From positions 62,001 to 126,000 of the forward strand of contig NZ_JAJUXH010000007.1 of the NCBI RefSeq assembly GCF_021390245.1: a stretch of DNA of 64,000 nucleotides, in the 5' to 3' direction. Made by a program: the position numbers and the translations under genes. This document shows, in pieces, positions 31,464-38,573 of the stretch. The notes beneath the pieces are model-generated. The model saw only the letters and a list, made by a program, of their open reading frames with translations, was not told where the DNA came from and did not search any database. Position 1 is the stretch's first letter; each line of letters opens with the position of its first letter. Origin of the DNA: Dyadobacter sp. CY323. Its GTDB lineage: Bacteria; Bacteroidota; Bacteroidia; Cytophagales; Spirosomataceae.

Positions 31464-31784
31464 TTAAACAGGATATTGATCGACAATCGTAACGCTGTGC
31501 TGAAGACCCGTTTTGGTGAGCGTGTCAACAATCAGCTCCTGTGGTTTTACAATATAAATGGACAGTTTCGGGCCGATTTTTTGTTTGGAATAAATTAAAA
31601 CCCTCAATCCTGCGGATGACATAAAGTTAAGCTCCTCCATGTCAAGTACCAACGACTCGATCGGTTGATTAGCGATTTTTTCGATCTCGGTTTGAAACAC
31701 ACGCGCCGAAAGCGAATCAAGCTCGCCATGTAAAGTAAGTTTCGCAACCTGATCCTCAACTACTGATTCTATTTGAAATGCCAT
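31464..31784 (-). CDS. STAS-domain anti-sigma factor antagonist
   Basis: This 106-residue single STAS domain starts at MAFQIESV (ATG 31784). An in-frame upstream extension of 24 codons does not look like STAS sequence and was left out. The conserved phosphorylatable serine lies in the MSSAG loop (LNFMSSAGLRVLIYS), after the strand LVLDMEEL. In partner switching the unphosphorylated form binds the RsbW-like kinase and frees its target. The kinase gene begins 8 bp downstream. A second STAS gene of similar design lies at 34095-34433, upstream of glgX, so two antagonists may compete for one kinase. Confidence 0.9.
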   Translation of the reverse strand: MAFQIESVVEDQVAKLTLHGELDSLSARVFQTEIEKIANQPIESLVLDMEELNFMSSAGLRVLIYSKQKIGPKLSIYIVKPQELIVDTLTKTGLQHSVTIVDQYPV

Positions 31785-31851
31785 GATTTTAATATTATAA
31801 AGTTGATTTAAAATGTAAATGAGCTGTTGCCAGGGAGGCCGGGTTGGTTCT

Positions 31852-31959
31852 GTCATTTATTGTCACTTGTCGTCATTGATCGTCATGAATTGTTATTAAG
31901 CGTTATTACCATGAATGACTATTAATGACAATAAGTGACTATTAGTGACCATAACTGAC
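31852..31959. repeat. Inverted pair of 10-bp tandem arrays (GTCAT / ATGAC)
   Basis: The left arm (31852-31909) consists of decamers beginning GTCATTTATT, GTCACTTGTC, GTCATTGATC and GTCATGAATT, then two GTTATT variants. The right arm (31910-31959) has five decamers ending TGAC, including TATTAATGAC and TATTAGTGAC. The right arm is roughly the reverse complement of the left, so the transcript could fold into a long imperfect hairpin. It fills most of the gap between glgX's 3' end and the STAS start. The same family recurs at 60162-60239. Confidence 0.85.
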
Positions 31960-31970
31960 ATCGCATTCCA

Positions 31971-34091
31971 CTACTTCCCAACCAATATCACCGTAGCCCT
32001 TCCTCCAACCAGGAACCTGCCCTGATCTTCGAGTCTCGGCTCTTTTCCGATGTCGTAGATGTCGTCACCTGTCGGCATATCTGTATTTACGGCCAGGTGC
32101 CAGCTTTTGCCGTTTGGCAGTTGCGGAAGCTCATAATACAATGCGTCGTAATGTGAGTTCATCGCGATGTAAATACTGTCGTCTTCGATCGTCCCACCTT
32201 TTGCATGCGCGCCGTCGAGCATTACGCCCAGGCAGCGGCTCGATGCGTCGAAGTTTGGTTCCCAGGCTTGTGTACCGTGAAAACTGACATCAGGAAATCC
32301 GCTGCCTACATAATCGCGGTGCTGGAAATGCGTCCTGCTTCTCAGTACCGGATGCGCCCGGCGGAACCGCGTAATGCGTTGCGCGAAATAATAGATATCG
32401 GCATTTTTTTCCAGCAGGTTCCAGTCAACCCAGTTCAGTTCGTTGTCGTGGCAGTAGGTATTGTTGTTGCCGTTTTTGGTCACACCCATTTCATCGCCCG
32501 ACAAGATCATCGGCACACCCTGGCTTACCATCAGGATCGACAATGCATTTTTTATCTGCTTGTGACGTAGTTGATTAATGTACGGATCTTCTGTTTCACC
32601 TTCCACACCACAATTCCATGAATGATTATCATTGCCGCCGTCATTATTACCTTCTCCATTCGCTTCGTTGTGTTTTTCATTGTAAGCAAAAAGGTCATAA
32701 AGCGTAAAACCATCGTGACAGGCAATAAAATTGATGCTGGCAGTCGGGCCGCGGTAATAGTACAGATCAGGCCATCCCTGGATACATTGCGCCATTTCAC
32801 CTACCAGGCCTTCGTCCCCTTTCAGGAATTTGCGAATTGCGTCGCGGTACTTTCCGTTCCATTCCGCCCAGCGGCCGTATGCGGGAAATGAGCCTACCTG
32901 ATATAATCCTCCTGCATCCCAGGCTTCGGCAACCAGCTTGCATTTGGCAAGAATGGGATCGTAGGCCAGTGATTCAAGTAATGGCGGGTTGCTCAACGGC
33001 GCACCGTTCTGGTCACGGCCGAGAATGGCGGCGAGGTCAAAACGGAAACCGTCAATGTGATAATCAGCCGCCCAGTAACGCAGACAGTCGAGTACCATGT
33101 TACGAACCACCGGATTGTTACAGTTCAATGTATTTCCCGTTCCCGAGAAATTGAAGTAATAACCCTCAGGCGTGAGCATGTAGTAGGTTTTGTTATCAAT
33201 CCCCCTGAAAGAAATGGTATGTCCGCGGTGATCGCCTTCGGCCGTGTGGTTAAACACAACATCGAGCATGACCTCGATACCTGCTTTATGCAGTTCTTTT
33301 ACCAGCGTTTTGAGCTCATCCACCTGCATCCCGAACTTCCCGGTTGCGGCATAACCTGCTTTTGGCGAGAAGAAGTTAACGGTGCTGTATCCCCAGAAAT
33401 TGACGATCAGACCTCCGGTAACGGGATTTTCCTTGCTGTTTTCCCATTCATCGAATTCGTAGATCGGCATCAGTTCCACGCAGTTAATGCCCAGTTCTTT
33501 CAAATAGGCAATCTTGCTGCGGATCGCTGCGAACGTTCCCGGATTTTTGACATTGGAAGACGGATGCTGCGTAAAGCCGCGGACGTGCATTTCGTAGATT
33601 ACGAGATCCTCGATCGGCGTTTCCAGCGGGTGGTCATTTTCCCAGTCGAAGTCTTCGAAAACGAGTCTTGACCGATACGGATAAATGTTGTCCCAGTTCG
33701 GAGTCGCCAGCCAGGTATCGCGGCCGCCGATCGCTTTCGCATACGGATCGCTCAGGATAATGCTTTTGTCAAAACGATGTCCTTCTTCCGGCTTGAATGG
33801 CCCGTCCATGCGGTAACCATATTCCAGTCGCTCGTAGTCGAGGTCGAACACGATCATGGAATACACATTACCGGTACGGAATTCCTCCGGGAAACGGATC
33901 TCAGCGAATGGCTGGGCCTCACCTCTTTCGAAAAGCACCAGCGTGCAGTCGATGGCTTCGCTCGAATAAATACTGAAATTGATCCCGTTCGGAACCATGG
34001 TAGCCCCAAAAGGCAATGCATGTCCGCGTCTGAATTTAATGCCTTGCTGCTCGTGGGTAGGATAATAATCTATCCTGATATCTGTTGCCAT
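31971..34091 (-). CDS. glgX: Glycogen debranching enzyme GlgX (isoamylase type)
   Basis: This GH13 enzyme cleaves alpha-1,6 branches of glycogen in the cytoplasm. The 706-residue protein has an N-terminal CBM48-like domain (RGHALPFGATMVPNGINFSIYSS), then the barrel with VYEMHVRGFT-type start (VIYEMHVRGFTQHPSS), DVVFNHTAEG, the nucleophile region GFRFDLAAILGRD (Asp), the acid KLVAEAWDAGG (Glu) and FIACHDGFTLYDL (His-Asp). The length and order fit GlgX/TreX. The start codon lies 3 bp after the upstream STAS gene, an unusual partner that ties glycogen breakdown to the partner-switching module. Convergence with synthase supply is discussed under findings. Confidence 0.93.
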   Translation of the reverse strand: MATDIRIDYYPTHEQQGIKFRRGHALPFGATMVPNGINFSIYSSEAIDCTLVLFERGEAQPFAEIRFPEEFRTGNVYSMIVFDLDYERLEYGYRMDGPFKPEEGHRFDKSIILSDPYAKAIGGRDTWLATPNWDNIYPYRSRLVFEDFDWENDHPLETPIEDLVIYEMHVRGFTQHPSSNVKNPGTFAAIRSKIAYLKELGINCVELMPIYEFDEWENSKENPVTGGLIVNFWGYSTVNFFSPKAGYAATGKFGMQVDELKTLVKELHKAGIEVMLDVVFNHTAEGDHRGHTISFRGIDNKTYYMLTPEGYYFNFSGTGNTLNCNNPVVRNMVLDCLRYWAADYHIDGFRFDLAAILGRDQNGAPLSNPPLLESLAYDPILAKCKLVAEAWDAGGLYQVGSFPAYGRWAEWNGKYRDAIRKFLKGDEGLVGEMAQCIQGWPDLYYYRGPTASINFIACHDGFTLYDLFAYNEKHNEANGEGNNDGGNDNHSWNCGVEGETEDPYINQLRHKQIKNALSILMVSQGVPMILSGDEMGVTKNGNNNTYCHDNELNWVDWNLLEKNADIYYFAQRITRFRRAHPVLRSRTHFQHRDYVGSGFPDVSFHGTQAWEPNFDASSRCLGVMLDGAHAKGGTIEDDSIYIAMNSHYDALYYELPQLPNGKSWHLAVNTDMPTGDDIYDIGKEPRLEDQGRFLVGGRATVILVGK

Positions 34092-34094
34092 GGG

Positions 34095-34433
34095 CTAGTC
34101 TTGTTTAAGAATGACAAGTGCTTCGTCCAGCGTCCCAACGATCGTGAAAAAGTTGATAAAACCAGTAGTAGACATCACATCCTGAATATCCTCCGAAACG
34201 CCGACAAGGATCACCTTCCCATTTTGCGATTTGATGTTCCTGAAAACCATGAGCAGCACACGCAATCCTGCGCTGGACATAAATTCCACGTTGGTAAGGT
34301 CAATGGCGATTTTCTGACTTTTTTCGGTCGCGAGCTTCGCATTTCGCTCAAATTCAGGTGCCGTCTTGCTGTCGATATCGCCGGTTACTTCCACAACCGC
34401 AATCTCGTCCTGCTCGGTAATTGTTACTTTCAT
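34095..34433 (-). CDS. STAS-domain protein upstream of glgX
   Basis: This 112-residue STAS domain is of the SpoIIAA/RsbV type. The fold is visible as ITEQDEIAVVEVTGDIDSKT, IAIDLTNVEFMSSAGLRVLL (phosphorylatable Ser in MSSAG) and a C-terminal helix. It is 3 bp from glgX, so the two are very likely co-transcribed and perhaps translationally coupled. A heptamer repeat array starts 3 bp before its ATG and therefore forms the immediate leader of the mRNA. It may act as a second substrate for the RsbW-like kinase at 31027-31455. Confidence 0.9.
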   Translation of the reverse strand: MKVTITEQDEIAVVEVTGDIDSKTAPEFERNAKLATEKSQKIAIDLTNVEFMSSAGLRVLLMVFRNIKSQNGKVILVGVSEDIQDVMSTTGFINFFTIVGTLDEALVILKQD

Positions 34434-34436
34434 GTT

Positions 34437-34464
34437 TTTTAGCTTTTAGCTTTTAGCGGTTAGC
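34437..34464. repeat. 7-bp tandem array (TTTTAGC type)
   Basis: Four heptamers stand in a row: TTTTAGC three times, then GGTTAGC. The array ends 3 bp before the STAS start codon on the minus strand. It belongs to the same family as the arrays at 43243-43270 and 43349-43376. Confidence 0.8.
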
Positions 34465-34470
34465 TTAGTT

Positions 34471-34563
34471 GGCCGTCGACTTTCGGTGGTCGGCTTTCGG
34501 CTCTCTTTTTGATTTGGAATCAATTTGAGATTGCCGATAGCTGACGGCTGATTGCCGACGGCC
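34471..34563. repeat. Imperfect inverted repeat between AGE-type gene and STAS gene
   Basis: GGCCGTCG (34471-34478) is the exact reverse complement of CGACGGCC (34556-34563). Both arms contain further short GC-rich units such as TCGGCTTTCGGC on the left and GCCGATAGCTGACGGC on the right, separated by an A/T-rich loop near 34505-34530. It could form a long cruciform or RNA hairpin at the 3' end of the epimerase-like gene. No T-run follows, so a simple terminator is unlikely. Confidence 0.6.
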
Positions 34564-34569
34564 TATCCC

Positions 34570-36393
34570 CTATTTCGTCGGGCTGATCAATACTTTCACA
34601 CGGATGCGTTCTTCTGTTTCCGGAAGTTTTACGGTAAGTCCCTGCGCGTCGAAATCGGTATATGGCTGATCGTCAATGAAAACTTCGCTGATGTAAATGC
34701 TTCCAGGAGGCAAAATGTCAGGAGAAACACGAAGAATATTGTCTTTCCAACCGTTTGGATAAGGCTTAAAGTAGAAGTACGTCGGCTCTTTTGTGATCAA
34801 CAAGTTAATGTAAACCGCTGACAGGTAGCACAATTCGGTACTGTGATAGGCGCTCATCGAGTGGCTTCCTTTGAAACGCTCCGTACCCAGCAGGTAAGGC
34901 ATACCATTCGAAAGCACATTGAAATACACACCGCCATCGTCGTTATCCAGGAAGAATGCATTGTAGAATGCAGCTGCCTCACGAGCTTGTTTTTCGTATT
35001 CCTCGTCGCCCAGGATTCCGTACATGATCAGGTAAGCAAGGATTGCCTGCTCCTGCTGCCACCAGGCTTTGCGGTCGTGCCACACAAACTGATGTTTTCC
35101 GCCGGTTTTCTTTACTCTTTCAACCACATCATACCAGCCGCCACGTTGCTGATCGGAACCAGCCGAAGGCATTAGTTCTGCAATTTTCTTAGCGAAATCG
35201 AGGTACTCTTGTTTTGGGGTTAACGATTGCTGACGCATCAGGTTCCATGCGATTTTAAGGTTGTGACCTACTACCGCGCGGTTTTGCTGCCATCCCCAGG
35301 TTTGATCTTTACTCCAGTCTTCGAAGAATTTTTCCTGAACGAACGGGCTGTTTTCGTAATCCGGGAAATACTTTGTAATCGTATCAAACGTATATTCGAG
35401 GAAGTCGGCGTGGGCCTTCTCACCCGTTGCCAGGTACAGGTTGATCAGGTAAGCAGGCGCGTGGTCACCTACCGAGTTCCAGTTTTTACGGGCTTTGTTG
35501 TGTGCAAGGGATTCCTCGTGCGCATCAAGCGTAATCGGGTGTAAGTGAGAGTAATAACCTATTCCATTCGGATCTTTGAAGTATTTTTCAAAAAGGTCAA
35601 TGGTTTTGTCGATATCGTCACGGATGCGCTGATCTCCCGTAATGCGGTAGGTTTGAGTAGGACCTGCCAATGCGTAGATCTGCTCGTACATTGGAAGTGA
35701 ATCCAGATCGTCACCGAATTCAGAAGTCAGCAATTTCGTTTCTTTCTGACCTTCCACTTTTAAACCGTGGTACCAGTAAACGAGATCATCGTCGGTATCG
35801 AAAAACCGCATGTGGTCGCGCAGGTATTCCGTTCCGAGCTCCGCACCTTCAAGGAATTCGTCTTTTCCGGTTAATAGGTAGGCGGAAGCGAATCCGTAAA
35901 CCATACGGGATATAGTATCCGTTTCCTGAAGATAATCGCCTTTTTTAGAACCTCCCAAATGCAGCATTGTGCGGTAGTTCTTGTAGTTGATTTCCTCTTT
36001 GGGATAATCAAATTGCCATTTCAGGTAGCTGGAAGCGATCGAACTGATCTGCGTGATCCACCAGTTTTGTTCTTCGTGACGGTATACCTTCGGTTCTTTA
36101 CCCGGGAAAATCAATTGCTGTGCTTCAAATGCGGCTTCGTCTGCGCCGGCATTTGGATAAAATGTTCCGTAGGCGAAAACGTACTGGCCGTTCGTAGACA
36201 GAAACGTGGCAATATCGCCCGGATCCTGCCAGCCTTCGGTCAGGTTTTGTACGCTGCGTGCGTAAGTAGAGGCGATCAGGTTGAGCTTGAACGGTCTTTT
36301 GTCCGAAGTTTCCAAAGTAAACCAGCGTTCCTCTGCATTATATCCGGTGATATAACCCGCAATGGTATCCGAAAAAGTGAAATTTAAATTCAT
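34570..36393 (-). CDS. AGE family epimerase/isomerase-like (alpha/alpha-barrel) protein
   Basis: This 607-residue protein has an extended alpha/alpha-barrel with motifs of the N-acylglucosamine 2-epimerase/mannose isomerase group: ETDTISRMVYGFASAYLLTG, GLKVEGQKE, HNLKIAWNLMR (about 390, His-Lys), WWQQEQAILAYL (about 460) and HSMSAYHSTELCYL near 525. The N-terminal 60 residues and the C-terminal 80 are beta-rich additions that make it longer than classical AGE enzymes of about 400. No signal peptide is seen, so it is cytoplasmic. The substrate is a sugar or sugar derivative by family; which one cannot be told. Its leader holds a 30-bp tandem hairpin array. Confidence 0.75.
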   Translation of the reverse strand: MNLNFTFSDTIAGYITGYNAEERWFTLETSDKRPFKLNLIASTYARSVQNLTEGWQDPGDIATFLSTNGQYVFAYGTFYPNAGADEAAFEAQQLIFPGKEPKVYRHEEQNWWITQISSIASSYLKWQFDYPKEEINYKNYRTMLHLGGSKKGDYLQETDTISRMVYGFASAYLLTGKDEFLEGAELGTEYLRDHMRFFDTDDDLVYWYHGLKVEGQKETKLLTSEFGDDLDSLPMYEQIYALAGPTQTYRITGDQRIRDDIDKTIDLFEKYFKDPNGIGYYSHLHPITLDAHEESLAHNKARKNWNSVGDHAPAYLINLYLATGEKAHADFLEYTFDTITKYFPDYENSPFVQEKFFEDWSKDQTWGWQQNRAVVGHNLKIAWNLMRQQSLTPKQEYLDFAKKIAELMPSAGSDQQRGGWYDVVERVKKTGGKHQFVWHDRKAWWQQEQAILAYLIMYGILGDEEYEKQAREAAAFYNAFFLDNDDGGVYFNVLSNGMPYLLGTERFKGSHSMSAYHSTELCYLSAVYINLLITKEPTYFYFKPYPNGWKDNILRVSPDILPPGSIYISEVFIDDQPYTDFDAQGLTVKLPETEERIRVKVLISPTK

Positions 36394-36440
36394 TCGTTAG
36401 TCGTTAAGGTGTTTTATAATGTTTTGATTTGAGGGGTATT

Positions 36441-36620
36441 CTACGCCATTGACGGTGTCTCACCGGCGATTTTCGCCATTGCCGGTGTTCTCACCGGCGA
36501 TTTCGCCATTGCCGGTGTTCTCACCGGCGATTTTGTCGTTGCCGGTGTTCTCACCGGCGATTTTGTCGTTGCCGGTGTTCTCACCGGCGATTTTGTCGTT
36601 GGTGAGAACACCAACGACGG
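36441..36620. repeat. 30-bp tandem array of hairpins
   Basis: Five 30-bp units run from 36451 to 36600; the consensus starts GCCGGTGTTCTCACCGGCGA and ends with a TTTTGTCGTT or TTTCGCCATT tail. Each unit contains the perfect hairpin GCCGGTG-TTCT-CACCGGC. The last three units are identical. Directly after them GGTGAGAACACC (36601-36612) repeats the hairpin core in the opposite orientation, with flanking CGTT/AACG pairing. The array is about 60 bp upstream of the epimerase-like start on the minus strand and just beyond the VOC stop. Confidence 0.95.
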
Positions 36621-36636
36621 CACCAACGACGGCACG

Positions 36637-36660
36637 ACGGCCTCACGGCCTAGGCCGTCA
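36637..36660. repeat. Palindrome overlapping the VOC stop codon
   Basis: GACGGCCT (36637-36644) pairs with AGGCCGTC (36652-36659), and the inner 14 bases ACGGCCTAGGCCGT are a perfect palindrome. The TAG stop of the VOC gene (complement of 36650-36652) lies at its centre. It may act as a 3' end structure of the VOC transcript. Confidence 0.7.
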
Positions 36661-37078
36661 CCAGATTCTCCTGGTCCCGGTAGCCCTGGGTGATCTCGAT
36701 GATGTTTCCTTCCGGATCTTTCAACCAGACCGTCTTCCAGCCTTCGATCACATCGTCGAAATGCAATGGGCCGAGGGTGATCACCGCGTCTTCCCCCATG
36801 GACTGGAGCTTGGCATCGATGTCGTCGACCGAAAATGCAATGTGACGCAGTCCCGGGTAATGCGGTCCATCGGCCTCCGACATTGCGCACGGACGTTCTT
36901 CTTCAGGCGGGAAGATTTCCAGGTATACGTTTTTGTCGTTTTTCAGGAAAACCAGCTCAGCGTCGTCGCCTAAACTGATCACCCGTGCCCGTCGGAACCC
37001 GAAATGCCTGGAATAAAAGGACTCGAATTTTGCCAGGTCTTTGACGGTCAGTGCCAAATGAAAAAATGTTGTTTCCAT
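36650..37078 (-). CDS. VOC (glyoxalase I-like) family protein
   Basis: This 142-residue single-chain protein has two beta-alpha-beta-beta-beta units of the vicinal oxygen chelate fold. Likely metal ligands are H7 (TTFFHLALTV), a Glu in VYLEIF (about 53), His in LRHIAFSVDDID (about 77) and Glu in NIIEIT near the C-terminus, i.e. a full H/E/H/E-like set. Typical activities are lactoylglutathione lyase-like isomerisation or ring-cleaving dioxygenation; neither can be chosen. It is the last gene of the NTF2/GMC/ThDP cluster, 7 bp after a DJ-1/PfpI gene, which favours handling of reactive carbonyl compounds. Confidence 0.85.
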   Translation of the reverse strand: METTFFHLALTVKDLAKFESFYSRHFGFRRARVISLGDDAELVFLKNDKNVYLEIFPPEEERPCAMSEADGPHYPGLRHIAFSVDDIDAKLQSMGEDAVITLGPLHFDDVIEGWKTVWLKDPEGNIIEITQGYRDQENLVTA

Positions 37079-37085
37079 GCTGTTA

Positions 37086-37655
37086 TCAGTTTACAGAAAG
37101 CGTTTCAATGATCATCTTCGCAAACAAATGGGCATGGCCGCCCGATCTTCCGGTAATCAGGTCGCCGTCTACAACCACATCTTCATTGGTATAAATGGCG
37201 CCGTAGGCTTTGGCATCGCCGATCAGGTTGTTATGGCAAACCACTTTCCGGCCTCTCACAAGTTCCGTTGCGGGAGCTACCAGCCACATGCCATGACAAA
37301 TAATACCTTTCAGAATGCCTGGCTCTGCAAACACGCGTTTCAGGAATTCCGTTGCCGGCGGGATTTTCTCCACATCTTCGGTATATCGAAGCCTGTCAGA
37401 AACCATCCCTGACGGAACGATGATCGCGTCGTACGAGCGCAACTCTTCGTCGCTCATATTTTCGAATGTCTCCCAGCAATCCATCGGCGCACGGTATTCG
37501 TGACCTAGAAATGTGAGCTTATCCTGTCCCCAGAGACGAGATAGGAAATGAATTTCGGCGCCTTCCTCGGGGAAGCGGAATTTGTAATAGAAGATTTCGT
37601 TCTCGAAATAGTCGGCCTCAATGAGCACGCCGATCTTTTTTCCTACAAGTTTCAT
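37086..37655 (-). CDS. DJ-1/PfpI family protein (189 aa)
   Basis: This cytoplasmic class I amidotransferase-like fold protein has the nucleophile elbow IICHGMW with C120, preceded by the DJ-1-type acid position in the N-terminal strand region (GVLIEADYFENEIFYYKFRF). It also has a PSGMVSDRLRYTEDV segment typical of the PfpI subgroup. Members include glyoxalase III, protein deglycases and stress proteins. It lies 7 bp before the VOC gene and 30 bp after an NTF2-like gene, within the same transcription unit. A second, longer DJ-1 relative is encoded at 41856-42683. Confidence 0.85.
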   Translation of the reverse strand: MKLVGKKIGVLIEADYFENEIFYYKFRFPEEGAEIHFLSRLWGQDKLTFLGHEYRAPMDCWETFENMSDEELRSYDAIIVPSGMVSDRLRYTEDVEKIPPATEFLKRVFAEPGILKGIICHGMWLVAPATELVRGRKVVCHNNLIGDAKAYGAIYTNEDVVVDGDLITGRSGGHAHLFAKMIIETLSVN

Positions 37656-37685
37656 GATGACGGGGGTTATTTTTTGGATACTAGT

Positions 37686-38078
37686 TTAGGCGAGAGTCCC
37701 GTCAGGATGTTGTACCATTCCTGCAAAATGAATGGCGATGCGACCGTTTTCCAGCACCCAGCTATCGGCAAAACGCATTTCGCTCTTTTCACCGCCTACT
37801 GTCATCGTGATCTGTTCGGTGATCATCAGCGTTTCGGGATTTTCAGTTTCTGCCCAGAAAATAATCTCTGTTTCGAGGCCATCTATCCCTAAAATTCCCT
37901 GCATGTGTTCATTGACCTGATCACGGCCTTTGTAAACCACGGGTGATTTGGAAAAGCTGCTGATCAGCGTAGCATCGTCGGTATATTGATCCAGAAGAGC
38001 ATCGATGTTTTTATCCAGAATGTGCTGGATATGCTCTCTATACATTTTACCCAGCTTGGTGTCCGGTACGTTCTTCAT
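37686..38078 (-). CDS. NTF2/SnoaL-like protein (130 aa)
   Basis: This single NTF2-fold domain starts with MYREHIQHILDKNIDALLDQYTDDATLISSF, the standard helix-strand opening of the SnoaL-like group, and ends with a beta sheet around EMRFADSWVLENGRIAIHFAG. The fold serves as isomerase, cyclase, dehydratase or a ligand-binding cup, so function cannot be fixed from the sequence. It is one of five NTF2-like genes in this cluster. The gaps on both sides are only about 30-40 bp. Confidence 0.8.
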   Translation of the reverse strand: MKNVPDTKLGKMYREHIQHILDKNIDALLDQYTDDATLISSFSKSPVVYKGRDQVNEHMQGILGIDGLETEIIFWAETENPETLMITEQITMTVGGEKSEMRFADSWVLENGRIAIHFAGMVQHPDGTLA

Positions 38079-38115
38079 AATGTTGTTTGGGATAAAGAAG
38101 GAATATTGATCGGTA

Positions 38116-38541
38116 TTAAAGTGTGGCTGAACCTTCGTGATATTCCAGTCCGTCCACGATGTATTTAGTGATAACTACCTTTCCGGCGTCATTTAATTTC
38201 ACTTCCCAGGTCTGGAACGCGTCGCATTTAATGCGTTTGCTATATGCCTCAGGTGCATTCCAAACGCTCGCTTCCCATTGTACCACCACTTTTACGGTAG
38301 CTCTGTCGCCATTGATCGTCGATTCTACACTTTTAACAGTATGCACTTCATCGAAGAAAATGCGGATCACGCGCTGGAACCAGCCTTCAAAACCGGCATA
38401 TCCGTAAACCGTAGCTTCCGGAAATACCATTTCCAGTTCCGCGTCTGCCAGCAGAGGTAAAACTTCGACCATCGGAACGTGTACGTCCAGTTTAGCGTAC
38501 CAGTCAAGTGCTAATTCTTTTATTGCTTCCTGTGTTAACAT
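38116..38541 (-). CDS. NTF2-like protein (141 aa)
   Basis: This single NTF2-fold protein has the pattern LALDWYAKLDVHVPMVEVLPLLADAELEMVFPEATVYGYAGFEGWFQRVIRIFFDEVH; the paired Trp/Phe residues line what should be the ligand cavity. It has no signal peptide. The next gene upstream, a GMC oxidoreductase, ends 32 bp before its start, so it likely belongs to that operon. It differs clearly from the other NTF2-like proteins here and is not a recent duplicate. Catalytic or binding role unknown. Confidence 0.8.
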   Translation of the reverse strand: MLTQEAIKELALDWYAKLDVHVPMVEVLPLLADAELEMVFPEATVYGYAGFEGWFQRVIRIFFDEVHTVKSVESTINGDRATVKVVVQWEASVWNAPEAYSKRIKCDAFQTWEVKLNDAGKVVITKYIVDGLEYHEGSATL

Positions 38542-38573
38542 GGTATTCAGTTGTGTTTAAAGTCTTTGATAAA

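Noticed and set aside
33057-33671. 204-aa plus-strand ORF opposite glgX
   Set aside because: It mirrors the strongly coding glgX frame; its translation has no domain pattern. Other long opposite-strand ORFs (33777-34442, 21705-22448, 24189-24620, 38727-39515, 16598-17116) were rejected for the same reason.
36451-36600. Possible CRISPR array
   Set aside because: Units are contiguous 30-bp tandem repeats without unique spacers, and no cas gene is in the window.
36441-36890. 149-aa minus-strand ORF with a repeated KSPVRTPATT decapeptide
   Set aside because: The repeat peptide is the translation of the 30-bp hairpin array (30 is a multiple of 3), and the rest is an out-of-frame reading of the VOC gene, which has clear family motifs in its own frame.
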